Shown piece after piece: positions 18,948 to 26,142 of a stretch of 64,000 nt of DNA (position 1 is the stretch's first letter; each line of letters opens with the position of its first letter). The translations under genes and the position numbers were made by a program. Where the stretch lies: positions 310,001-374,000 of the forward strand of contig NZ_JNXG01000004.1 in assembly GCF_000717025.1 (NCBI RefSeq), in the 5' to 3' direction. The notes beneath the pieces are model-generated. The model ran no database searches and had not been told where the DNA came from. It worked only from the letters and a program-made list of their open reading frames with translations. The DNA is from Streptomyces atroolivaceus. GTDB taxonomy: Bacteria > Actinomycetota > Actinomycetes > Streptomycetales > Streptomycetaceae.

Positions 18948-18985
18948 ATCCGTGCGGGCACATCAGCATCCGTGCGGGCGCATCA
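18948..18985 (-). promoter_or_regulatory. 18-bp direct repeat upstream of the DUF1996 gene
   Basis: ATCCGTGCGGGCACATCA (18948-18965) recurs at 18968-18985 with one mismatch, a 20-bp period (two helical turns). It lies 85 bp before the DUF1996 start and may be a tandem operator, though a recent short duplication explains it equally well. Confidence 0.35.
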
Positions 18986-19025
18986 CGCCGGAAGGACGTC
19001 CGCGGGTGCTCCCGTCATGCGGGGG

Positions 19026-19058
19026 CCGGCGTCGGCATCGTGCAGGCGCCGACGCCGG
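19026..19058 (-). terminator. Hairpin terminator of the first two-component operon
   Basis: A perfect 11-bp stem (CCGGCGTCGGC at 19026-19036, complement at 19048-19058), 11-nt loop, 25 nt beyond the response-regulator stop. Confidence 0.7.
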
Positions 19059-19082
19059 GAACCACGGGGAACGGGCCGGCCG

Positions 19083-19730
19083 TCAGCCCCGGTCGAGGTA
19101 GGCGAGGACCGCGAGCACGCGGCGGTTGTCGTCGTCCGACACCGGCAGGCCGAGCTTGCTGAAGATGTTCGAGGTGTGCTTGGCCACCGCCCGCTCCGTG
19201 ACCACCATCTGCGAAGCGATCGCCACGTTCGAACGGCCCTGCGCCATCAGCTCCATGACCTCACGCTCCCGGGGCGTCAGGCCGCCCATCGGCGCGTCGG
19301 CCGAGCGCCGGGACAGCAGCTGCTGGATGACCTGCGGGTCCATCGCCGTACCGCCTGCGGCGACCCTGCGTACCGCGTCGATGAACTGGTCGGCGTCGAA
19401 CACCCGGTCCTTCAGCAGGTAGCCGATGCCGCCGTTGCCGTCGGCCAGCAGTTCCCGGGCGTACAGCTGCTCCACGTGCTGCGACAGTACGAGCACCGGG
19501 AGCCCGGGCCTGTCGCGGCGGGCGGCCAGCGCGCACTGCAGGCCCTCGTCCGTGTGGGACGGCGGGAGCCGGACGTCGACGACGGCGACGTCCGGCTCCA
19601 ACTCGGCCAGGGCCTTGGTCAGTTCCGGCCCGGTCTCGACAGCCGCCGCGATCTCGAAATCGTAGGCTTCGAGCATGCGCACGAGGCCGTCGCGGAGCAG
19701 GAAGAGATCTTCGGCTAGGACAACGCGCAA
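19083..19730 (-). CDS. NarL/LuxR-type response regulator
   Basis: A 215-residue response regulator. The receiver domain has the acidic pair E7/D8, phospho-acceptor D52 in VAVVDVRLPPS and the conserved Lys in GYLLKDRV. The C-terminal LuxR helix-turn-helix begins LTPREREVMELMAQGRSN. The start codon is TTG at 19730, preceded by GGAGATCCC; the frame overlaps the end of the kinase gene by 16 bp, so the two are translationally coupled. It should be phosphorylated by that kinase. The regulon is unknown. Confidence 0.93.
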   Translation of the reverse strand: MRVVLAEDLFLLRDGLVRMLEAYDFEIAAAVETGPELTKALAELEPDVAVVDVRLPPSHTDEGLQCALAARRDRPGLPVLVLSQHVEQLYARELLADGNGGIGYLLKDRVFDADQFIDAVRRVAAGGTAMDPQVIQQLLSRRSADAPMGGLTPREREVMELMAQGRSNVAIASQMVVTERAVAKHTSNIFSKLGLPVSDDDNRRVLAVLAYLDRG

Positions 19731-20983
19731 GGGATCTCCATGGTCACCATGGTGGGGCCGCCCGCAGGGCTGCTGACGGCCAGTACGCCGTCGAATGTAC
19801 CCAGTCGGCGTTCGATCCCGCTCAGTCCCGAACCGCTTCCGGCCGCGGCGCCGCCCTTGCCGTTGTCCGTGACGGAGATCCGCAGCATGCCTTCGGCATG
19901 GTGCATGTCCACCCAGATGCGGTCGGCGTCCGCGTGCTTCACCACGTTCGTCAGGGCCTCACTGACGGCGAAGTACGCCGCCGACTCGACCGGCGCCTCG
20001 GCACGGCCCGTGAGTTCCACGGTCACCTCGGACGTGATCGGCATCCGCAGCGACAGCGCCTTCACCGCGTCCCCTAGCCCGCGTTCGGCGAGCACCGGCG
20101 GGTGGATTCCCCGTACGAGGTCACGCAGCTCGGTCAGAGCCTCCGCGGAGGACGCACGGGCCGTCGCCAGCAGCTTCTTCGCCTGCGCCGGGTCCTTCTC
20201 GATGAGGGCCTCGATGGTGCCGAGGTTCATGCCCATCGCGACCAGCCGCGCCTGTGCCCCGTCGTGCAGATCCCGCTCGATGCGCCGCAGTTCCGACGCG
20301 GCCGTGTCCACGGCCTCGTGGCGGGTCTCGGTGAGCCGGTCGATGCGCTGCGCGAGCTCCTCCTGGGTGGGTGCCAGCGCCGACCGGGCGAGGACGAAGT
20401 GCAGCCGCAGCAGGGGCTGGCTCGCCCACAGCCCGACGACGAAGAGCACGATGCCGAGTGCCGCGGCCGCCAGGCCCGTCGCCTGGCTGTCGACCGGCAC
20501 GAAGGTGTACCAGTACGTGCTGTCCTCGAACACCCGCCACAGCCCCGCCGCCAGGACGAGTCCCTCCAGCGGGTAGATCATCAAGGCGAAGGTGAAGACC
20601 AGCAGCACGAAGCCCGCCGTCATGTCGAGCAGCAGCCACCGCAGGTCCCGCCAGGTCGCGGGGTCCTTCAGCAGGAGCGTCGTGCGCTCGACCTGCCCGG
20701 TGAACCCGGCGCGCACGTCCTTCGGGAACGGCCGGTAGTAGGCGGGGATCCGGACGTCCGACCAGGTCGCCGCGAGCCGCCTGCGCTGATCGGCGTGCTT
20801 GCGCACGGCTTCCATGACCCACGGTGTGGTGACCAGGCCGATGCCGAGGAGGATGAAGGTGATCGAAAGCACCGACAGGACGAAGAGGGTGACGGAGCCC
20901 GCGATGCACGCGAAGGAGAGGACGAACGCCCGCCCGCCGGTGAGCATCGCGGTCCGGACCCGGGACTGTGCCGGTTGCTTCAT
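19715..20983 (-). CDS. Sensor histidine kinase (HisKA_3)
   Basis: A 422-residue membrane kinase. ATG 20983 is chosen because GAGGGGAG lies 5 nt before it. The N-terminus has paired hydrophobic segments at about 18-55 and again at about 115-190, of the DUF4118-free, sensor-domain type common in Streptomyces, with no large extracellular loop. The dimerisation/phosphorylation helix is ELRRIERDLHDGAQARLVAM, where the His of DLHDG is phosphorylated. The HATPase domain has EALTNVVKHA (N box) and DNGKGG (G1), plus SGLSGIERR (G2). It pairs with the overlapping response regulator. The signal is unknown, but lack of a periplasmic domain suggests membrane sensing. Confidence 0.93.
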   Translation of the reverse strand: MKQPAQSRVRTAMLTGGRAFVLSFACIAGSVTLFVLSVLSITFILLGIGLVTTPWVMEAVRKHADQRRRLAATWSDVRIPAYYRPFPKDVRAGFTGQVERTTLLLKDPATWRDLRWLLLDMTAGFVLLVFTFALMIYPLEGLVLAAGLWRVFEDSTYWYTFVPVDSQATGLAAAALGIVLFVVGLWASQPLLRLHFVLARSALAPTQEELAQRIDRLTETRHEAVDTAASELRRIERDLHDGAQARLVAMGMNLGTIEALIEKDPAQAKKLLATARASSAEALTELRDLVRGIHPPVLAERGLGDAVKALSLRMPITSEVTVELTGRAEAPVESAAYFAVSEALTNVVKHADADRIWVDMHHAEGMLRISVTDNGKGGAAAGSGSGLSGIERRLGTFDGVLAVSSPAGGPTMVTMEIPCALS

Positions 20984-21110
20984 CGTGTCTCCCCTCACCG
21001 GACCCCCGTCGGATCCCGTTCTACGCCCAGTCTCGCCTGTGGAGGGGGACGGATGTCAGCCGTTCCGCCACCCGACGGGGGGTGTACCTGGCACCACCAC
21101 CGGAACGGCG

Positions 21111-21142
21111 GGGAGGCCCCGGGACCGGTCCCGGGGCCTCCC
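21111..21142 (-). terminator. 32-bp perfect palindrome downstream of winged-helix gene
   Basis: GGGAGGCCCCGGGACC (21111-21126) is followed at once by its exact complement (21127-21142), with no loop bases between. It starts 18 nt past the stop of the winged-helix regulator and most likely terminates its transcript. Confidence 0.7.
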
Positions 21143-21159
21143 GTGCGAGCGGTGGGTGA

Positions 21160-21786
21160 TCAGGGCACGTACTTGTAGCCCACGCGCCGGACGGTCTGGA
21201 TCGACCGGCGGTGTTCGGCACCCAGCTTGCGGCGCAGCCGGGCCACATGGACATCGACGGTGCGCCCGTCGCCCACGTGTCCGTAGCCCCAGACCGTCGT
21301 CACCAGCTGATCGCGGGTGTGCACCCGGTGCGGGTGCGCCACCAGGTGCGCCAGCAGCTCGAATTCGAGGTACGTGAGGTCCAGGGTGACGCCGGCGACG
21401 GCGGCGGTGCGCCGCGTGGCGTCGATCTCCACGGGCCCGTCCGCGGGGGCCGTCACCGGCTCGGGCACGGACTCCCGGTGCTGGGCGGAGGCCACGGCCC
21501 CGGCCAGGGCCGGCTGCTGGTCGGCGGGCACGAGCACCAGGTACCCGACCATCGGCGGCCGGCCCGGCAGCGCAGGCAGGGTGTGCTGGGGCGCGGGCAG
21601 CCAGGTGGCGCCCGGCGGCAGGAAGCCGGCCACGTCCGCGAGCTCGACGACCTCGTCACGGTCGACGGCACGCAGCCGGTGGCGGTTGGGGGACAGGGTG
21701 TGACGGGCGGTGGTGGTGGCCGCAGCGGGCACCGCGGACGCCGCGGTGGCGGCGGACGCGGTGGAGAAGGTACGGGTGTTCGCCAT
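21160..21786 (-). CDS. Orphan winged-helix (OmpR-type) transcriptional regulator
   Basis: A 208-residue regulator with a C-terminal OmpR/PhoB winged helix (about 113-208): LDLTYLEFELLAHLVAHPHR, TRDQLVTTVWGYGH and VDVHVARLRRKLG are the standard helices, ending in RRVGYKYVP. The N-terminal 110 residues lack the receiver acidic residues and phospho-Asp, so it is not a normal two-component regulator. They contain an Ala/Thr-rich start and a short beta-like segment (PPMVGYLVLVPADQ). It lies next to glnII, separated by a small upstream frame. A link to nitrogen control is possible, but only by position. Confidence 0.88.
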   Translation of the reverse strand: MANTRTFSTASAATAASAVPAAATTTARHTLSPNRHRLRAVDRDEVVELADVAGFLPPGATWLPAPQHTLPALPGRPPMVGYLVLVPADQQPALAGAVASAQHRESVPEPVTAPADGPVEIDATRRTAAVAGVTLDLTYLEFELLAHLVAHPHRVHTRDQLVTTVWGYGHVGDGRTVDVHVARLRRKLGAEHRRSIQTVRRVGYKYVP

Positions 21787-21864
21787 GGGGGTCAGCTCTT
21801 TCGCGCGAGGAGTCGTCGAGGACGTACGTCGTGCGCGCGGGCCGAAGGCCGGGATGAGGCGGCT

Positions 21865-21984
21865 TTAGAGGGCCTGCGCGTTCCACGCGCGGCAACACAC
21901 CCGGTCGAAGTCATGGTGCTGACGAGAGGGCCAGAACGGCTCGAGGTCGCTGCGACCCGACGCGGTGTACTGGAAGCTGGCCAT
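21865..21984 (-). CDS. Possible 39-residue leader peptide
   Basis: A short frame between glnII and the winged-helix gene, on the same strand as both and ending 78 bp before the latter. Its end, SRQHHDFDRVCCRAWNAQAL, resembles actinobacterial leader peptides of the H-x-D-x-x-R-V...C-R type that are used for cysteine-sensitive control. Two adjacent Cys codons lie 9 codons before the stop. The ribosome-binding site is weak and the start (ATG 21984) is uncertain. It may instead be a chance frame. Confidence 0.4.
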   Translation of the reverse strand: MASFQYTASGRSDLEPFWPSRQHHDFDRVCCRAWNAQAL

Positions 21985-22125
21985 GGCCCCATTGAAGCAG
22001 AGATCGGCCCCGCGCAGCAGGGCTCTCCCACCTGTCGGTACGGACCGCCGTGTCAGGTTCCTCACGGACCCCTCCCGCACCGGCCGTTGCCGTCGGCTCG
22101 CGGTCGTGTGGACGCCCGGGCACGC

Positions 22126-22157
22126 CGAAGGGGCGCCCGTGAGCGGGCGCCCCTTCG
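22126..22157 (-). terminator. glnII: Hairpin terminator of glnII
   Basis: A perfect 14-bp stem (CGAAGGGGCGCCCG at 22126-22139, complement at 22144-22157) with a 4-nt loop, 18 nt beyond the glnII stop. Confidence 0.85.
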
Positions 22158-22175
22158 TGCCGAGCCGGTGACGGA

Positions 22176-23219
22176 TCAGACCTGGCCGGCCTTCTCCAGA
22201 GCGGTGCAGCAGGTGTCGACGATCAGCCGCGTGACCACGTACGGGTCGACGTTGGCGTTCGGGCGGCGGTCCTCGATGTAGCCCTTCTGGTCCTGCTCGA
22301 CCTGCCACGGGATACGCACCGAGGCGCCGCGGTTGGAGACACCGTAGCTGTACTCGTTCCACGGGGCGGTCTCGTGCAGACCGGTCAGGCGGTCGTCGAT
22401 GCCCGCGCCGTAGTTCTTGACGTGGTCCATCGGCTTCGAGCCCTCACCGAGCGACTCGGCCGCGGTGATGATCGCCTCGTAGCCCTCGCGCATGGCCTTG
22501 GTGGAGAAGTTGGTGTGCGCACCCGCGCCGTTCCAGTCGCCCTTGACCGGCTTCGGGTCCAGGGTCGCGGAGACGTCGAAGTCCTCGGCGGTGCGGTACA
22601 GCAGCCAACGGGCGATCCACAGGTGGTCGGAGACCTCCAGCGGGGAGACCGGGCCGACCTGGAACTCCCACTGGCCGGGCATGACCTCGGCGTTGATGCC
22701 GGAGATGGCGAGGCCCGCCTTCAGGCAGTTGTCCAGGTGCTTCTCGACGATGTCGCGGCCGAAGATCTCGTCGGAGCCGACGCCGCAGTAGTAGCCGCCC
22801 TGCGCGGCCGGGAAGCCGCCCTCGGGGAAGCCGAGCGGACGGTGTCCGTCGAAGAAGGTGTACTCCTGCTCGATGCCGAAGATCGGCTCCTGGCCCGCGA
22901 ACTGCTCGGCGACGGGGCGCAGCGAGGCGCGGGTGTTGGACTCGTGCGGAGTCATGTCGATGTTGAAGACCTCGCACAGGACGAGGATGTCGTCGCCGCC
23001 GCGGATCGGGTCCGGACACGTGAAGACCGGCTTCAGGACCCGGTCGGAGGCGTGACCCTCGGCCTGGTTGGTGCTCGAACCGTCGAAGCCCCAGATGGGC
23101 AGATCCGCCACGTCCTGCGCGGGGCTTCCGGCCATGATCTTCGTCTTGGAACGAAGCTTGGCGGTCGGCTCGGTGCCGTCGATCCAGATGTACTCAGCCT
23201 TGAACGTCACGGACGCCAT
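22176..23219 (-). CDS. glnII: Glutamine synthetase type II
   Basis: A 347-residue eukaryote-type (GSII) glutamine synthetase that makes glutamine from glutamate, ammonia and ATP in the cytosol. GSII features are clear: KAEYIWIDGTEPTAKLRSKT at the start, LPIWGFDGSSTNQAEG, FGIEQEYTFFDG (metal-binding Glu residues), PGQWEFQVGP, and NGAGAHTNFSTKAMR. It lacks the Tyr adenylylation site of GSI, as expected. The ATG at 23219 and the family length agree. A GlnR box upstream (23266-23303) indicates activation under nitrogen limitation. Streptomyces keep both GSI (glnA, also in this window) and GSII. Confidence 0.97.
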   Translation of the reverse strand: MASVTFKAEYIWIDGTEPTAKLRSKTKIMAGSPAQDVADLPIWGFDGSSTNQAEGHASDRVLKPVFTCPDPIRGGDDILVLCEVFNIDMTPHESNTRASLRPVAEQFAGQEPIFGIEQEYTFFDGHRPLGFPEGGFPAAQGGYYCGVGSDEIFGRDIVEKHLDNCLKAGLAISGINAEVMPGQWEFQVGPVSPLEVSDHLWIARWLLYRTAEDFDVSATLDPKPVKGDWNGAGAHTNFSTKAMREGYEAIITAAESLGEGSKPMDHVKNYGAGIDDRLTGLHETAPWNEYSYGVSNRGASVRIPWQVEQDQKGYIEDRRPNANVDPYVVTRLIVDTCCTALEKAGQV

Positions 23220-23265
23220 CCTTTGCGGGTGCTGCGGTCTATGGTGCGCAGCTTCGCAAGGTGCG

Positions 23266-23303
23266 ATTTCCCGACCGTTGCCCGAATGTGAACCCCGTGT
23301 TAC
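23266..23303 (-). promoter_or_regulatory. GlnR box upstream of glnII
   Basis: Read toward glnII: GTAAC, 6 nt, TTCAC, 6 nt, GCAAC, 6 nt, GAAAT. This matches the GlnR a/b-site pattern gTnAC-n6-GaAAC-n6-GtnAC-n6-GAAAc in spacing throughout. Three of the four sites match closely; the second is weak. A possible -10 element (CATAGA, 23238-23243) lies 22 bp downstream. GlnR is the OmpR-family nitrogen activator of actinomycetes and glnII is a known target. Confidence 0.75.
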
Positions 23304-23414
23304 CGAGGTTTCCCGAGGGTGTCGGACGGCAGGTCCACACCGCCCGGGGCCGTCTCACCCTGCGGCGCACCGGATACGTTCCGCGCCGGAGGGCCGGTCC
23401 GGCAGACTGGCCCC

Positions 23415-24335
23415 ATGACCGCACACGCTGCTTCCGGACCGCTCCGGGTCGGCCTCGTCGGGGCGGGCCCCTGGGCGCGCCTGACCCACGCCCCCGCCCT
23501 CGCCGCCCACCCCGGTGCCGTACTGAGCGGCGTGTGGGGCCGCCGGCGGGAAGCGGCGGACGCCCTCGCCGCCGCCCACGGCACCGAGGCGTACACGGGT
23601 GAAGCGGGCATCGACGCGCTCCTGGCCACCAGTGACGCGGTGGCGTTCGCCGTACCGCCGGACATCCAGGCGCCCCTCGCCGTGCGTGCCGCGGACGCCG
23701 GGTGCCACCTCCTGCTGGACAAGCCGGTCGCCACCACCGTGGCCGGCGCGCGCGAGGTCGCCGACGCGGCCGAGCGGGCCGAAGTGGCCTCCGTGGTCTT
23801 CTGCACGCTGCGGTTCGCCGAGGGCACAGCCGGGTGGATCGCCGAGCAGGCCGCGGCGGGCGGCTGGTTCACGGCACGCGCCCTGTGGGTCGGCGCGCTG
23901 TTCGCCCCGGGGTCGGACAACGAGTTCGCCGCCTCGCCCTGGCGCCGGGAGAAGGGCGGCCTGTGGGACGTGGGCCCGCACGCGCTCTCGGTCCTGATCC
24001 CGGTCCTGGGTGACGTGACGGAGGTCGTCGCGGCCCGTGGCCCGGCCGACACCACGCATCTGCTGCTACGCCACAGCTCCGGCGCGTCGAGCACGGTGAC
24101 GCTCGCCCTGGACGCGCCGGAGGGCGCCGTCGGGACCGAGGTCGAATTCCGGGGCGAGCGGGGTGTGTCCACCCTGCCCGCCGGAGGCGGCGACGCCCTC
24201 GGCGCCTTCCGGACGGCCGTGGACGCGCTGGCCCACGCGGCGCGTACGGGCAGGGCGCACCCCTGCGACGTACGGTTCGGGCTGCGGCTCACCGAGGTCC
24301 TCGCTCAGGCGGAGGCGGGGCTGGGGCGGACCTGA
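23415..24335 (+). CDS. Gfo/Idh/MocA-family oxidoreductase
   Basis: A 306-residue NAD(P)-dependent dehydrogenase. The Rossmann motif RVGLVGAGPWARLTHAPAL is at residues 10-28, and HLLLDKPVATTVAGAREV supplies the family EKP-like motif (here DKP) with its conserved Lys. The C-terminal domain (about 120-300) forms the substrate sheet, with KGGLWDVGPHALSVL. Members oxidise sugars, inositols or related polyols; the substrate cannot be read. ATG 23415 begins the conserved part, and the upstream in-frame extension overlaps the glnII promoter region, so it is discounted. It is divergent from glnII, sharing a 195-bp region. Confidence 0.9.
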   Translation: MTAHAASGPLRVGLVGAGPWARLTHAPALAAHPGAVLSGVWGRRREAADALAAAHGTEAYTGEAGIDALLATSDAVAFAVPPDIQAPLAVRAADAGCHLLLDKPVATTVAGAREVADAAERAEVASVVFCTLRFAEGTAGWIAEQAAAGGWFTARALWVGALFAPGSDNEFAASPWRREKGGLWDVGPHALSVLIPVLGDVTEVVAARGPADTTHLLLRHSSGASSTVTLALDAPEGAVGTEVEFRGERGVSTLPAGGGDALGAFRTAVDALAHAARTGRAHPCDVRFGLRLTEVLAQAEAGLGRT

Positions 24336-24364
24336 CCGCGGGCGCCGGCGCGGCCCGGGCCTCC

Positions 24365-24724
24365 CTACCGCCCCAGCGCGTCCCTGACCGCCTCGTCCGT
24401 CCGGGCCACCACGGCAGAGCCGTCCTGCGCGGTGATGATCGGGCGCTGGATCAGCTTCGGACGGGCGGCCAGCGCCGTGATCCACCGCTCGCGCGAACCC
24501 GCGTCCCTCGCCCACTCCTTGAGCCCGAGCTCCTTGGCCTCCGGCTCCTGGGTCCGGGTGATGTCCCACGGCTCGAGCCCGAGACGGTCGAGCACGGCCC
24601 GGATCTCCTCGGGTGACGGTACGTCCTCCAGGTAGCGGCGGACCGTGTATTCGGCACCCTCCGCGTCGAGCACGCTCAACGCGCTGCGGCACTTGGAACA
24701 AGCGGGATTGATCCAGATCTCCAT
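24365..24724 (-). CDS. ArsC/Spx-family thioredoxin-fold protein
   Basis: A 119-residue protein of the ArsC/Spx/YffB family. CSKCRSALSVLD at residues 9-20 gives the active-site Cys9 with a second Cys at position 12. The IIT and RP segments (LIQRPIITAQDGSAVV) match the Arg-Pro substrate region of glutaredoxin-linked arsenate reductases. No ars operon genes are nearby, so arsenate reduction is not certain. It could be a redox regulator of the YffB/Spx type. It converges on the oxidoreductase gene with a 29-bp gap. Confidence 0.88.
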   Translation of the reverse strand: MEIWINPACSKCRSALSVLDAEGAEYTVRRYLEDVPSPEEIRAVLDRLGLEPWDITRTQEPEAKELGLKEWARDAGSRERWITALAARPKLIQRPIITAQDGSAVVARTDEAVRDALGR

Positions 24725-24843
24725 GGGGCCCAGGGTACGGGAGGGATCCGCGAAAACGCCTCTGGCCAGGGGCGATTGTCAGTGGGGGGCAGTAAAATGG
24801 AGGGAGTTCGTGAGGGTTCCACCACCGTGCCAGGAGGTTGCCG

Positions 24844-25113
24844 ATGGCCGTTGCCACAGTCACGACCGAGCCGCTCCACAAGCCGCTGCGGAAGAAGCCG
24901 CTCCCCGCAGGGCGGCCCCGCGAGTGGTACGTCTCCCACAACCGCCGCCTGAAGGCCATGCGCCTGGCGATCGCACTGCTCGACGCGGGGGTGTACCAGC
25001 CGTCGAGCGCCGACAACGCCCGCATCCGCGCGGCGGCGGAACGCCTTGCCATCCACCCGCCGTCCGACGCCACCTGCCGCATGGTCCGTGCTCTGATCCG
25101 CCACGGCCGCTGA
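24844..25113 (+). CDS. Conserved small basic protein, function unknown
   Basis: An 89-residue basic protein (RKKPLPAGRPREWYVSHNRR; LKAMRLAIALLDAGVYQPS). AGGAGG at 24832-24837 sits 6 nt before ATG 24844, an excellent initiation site, and a TAAAAT -10-like element lies at 24793-24798. No known domain is recognised; the Arg/Lys-rich N-terminus and helical body would allow nucleic-acid binding. A strong hairpin follows 7 nt after the stop, so it is probably transcribed alone. Confidence 0.8.
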   Translation: MAVATVTTEPLHKPLRKKPLPAGRPREWYVSHNRRLKAMRLAIALLDAGVYQPSSADNARIRAAAERLAIHPPSDATCRMVRALIRHGR

Positions 25114-25120
25114 CCCGGTG

Positions 25121-25151
25121 CCTGTGCCCCCGGAGGAGCCGGGGGCACAGG
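25121..25151 (+). terminator. Hairpin terminator
   Basis: A perfect 13-bp stem (CCTGTGCCCCCGG at 25121-25133, complement at 25139-25151) with a 5-nt loop, 7 nt after the stop of the small basic protein. Confidence 0.85.
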
Positions 25152-25194
25152 TCCGGTTCCCCTGCCGTGCGGGGCGGGTGCGAGACTGCACGCC

Positions 25195-26001
25195 ATGTCT
25201 CCCGCCGACCTGACCCTCGCGTGCTGGCGCGCCCTGGACACGGCCGCCGCCACGCGCTGCGCGGAGGACGCCGCCCGCCGGGCGGGCGGCCGGCTCCTGG
25301 GGCTGGACACGTCCGCGCACCCGGGCGGTGTCCGGCACCGTGCGGTGATCGAGCGGGCCGGTGAGCGGTACGCCCTCGTCCCCGGCGGAGAGGTGACCGT
25401 CGGCTTCGACGTGGACGCCTGGCAGCCGCTTCCCGAGCAGCTCGGCTCCTACCGCGAGGAGAGCCTCGCCGGAGGCTTCGGGTTCGAGCCGGACCCGCGC
25501 GCGCGTCTCGCTCAGGTGATGACCCCGCCGCGCACGGTCACCCTGCCCACCGTGCTCATGGCGGTCGAGCCCAGGAGGCTCCCCGAAATCCCCTCCCTGG
25601 TCCCCGCGTTGCTCGCCGGGGAGGGCCTGCGGCTGCCCAGCCCGGACGAGTGGGAGCACGCCTGCGGAGCAGGTGCCGGCACGCTGTTCCGCTGGGGTGA
25701 CGGCTTCCCGGCGGACTCGTCCCCCTACGGTGGCGGCACGGGCCCGCACCACCCGCACAACGCCTTCGGGCTGCACATCGCATTCGACGTCTACGACTCC
25801 GCCGAGATGACCTCCGACCCCGGTTCCGTATACGGCGGCGACGGGGGAGAGGCGGTCTGCGGCGGGTACGGAACCCTGCTCGAATGGCTGCCGCTGGCCA
25901 CGGCCAACCGCAACCCGTCCACGGCCGCATTCCTCGACGGGCCGGAGGGCGAGGACGTGTTCGAGGACTTCAACGCGCGCCCCGTCATCGATCTGGACTG
26001 A
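25195..26001 (+). CDS. FGE-sulfatase (SUMF1/EgtB-like) fold protein
   Basis: A 268-residue protein. LRLPSPDEWEHACGAGAG followed by FRWGD at about residues 144-167 is the signature RLPTExEWE...WGD core of the formylglycine-generating-enzyme fold, shared by FGE, EgtB/OvoA and PvdO-like proteins. The upstream part (VPGGEVTVGFDVDAW) matches the usual GGxxxxG entry strand. The copper-binding Cys pair of true FGE and the His triad of EgtB are not obvious, so activity is uncertain. ATG 25195 fits the conserved region. It lies 141 bp before the oxygenase-methyltransferase-acyltransferase genes on the same strand. Confidence 0.75.
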   Translation: MSPADLTLACWRALDTAAATRCAEDAARRAGGRLLGLDTSAHPGGVRHRAVIERAGERYALVPGGEVTVGFDVDAWQPLPEQLGSYREESLAGGFGFEPDPRARLAQVMTPPRTVTLPTVLMAVEPRRLPEIPSLVPALLAGEGLRLPSPDEWEHACGAGAGTLFRWGDGFPADSSPYGGGTGPHHPHNAFGLHIAFDVYDSAEMTSDPGSVYGGDGGEAVCGGYGTLLEWLPLATANRNPSTAAFLDGPEGEDVFEDFNARPVIDLD

Positions 26002-26084
26002 CCGGAGACGGCCGGAATGGGCCCTGACCACCGCCCGCGCGGTCCGGAAGTGTGTCGTGTCACAGACAACACGGCCGGGGCTGT

Positions 26085-26113
26085 GGGAACTTCACCTGGT
26101 TACTCGTCAGTTG
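26085..26113 (+). promoter_or_regulatory. Possible ECF-type promoter before the oxygenase operon
   Basis: GGGAAC (26085-26090), 19 bp, then GTTG (26110-26113), resembling the GGAAT/GGAAC-n18/19-GTT elements of SigR-type and related ECF promoters. It lies about 30 bp before the start codon of the oxygenase gene. Only a sequence resemblance. Confidence 0.35.
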
Positions 26114-26142
26114 AGTCACCGACGTGCGCGTGGAGAGGTCGA

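Noticed and set aside
25195..26001. Calling this gene an active formylglycine-generating enzyme
   Set aside because: The fold signature is present but the catalytic Cys pair is not visible, and no sulfatase gene is near.
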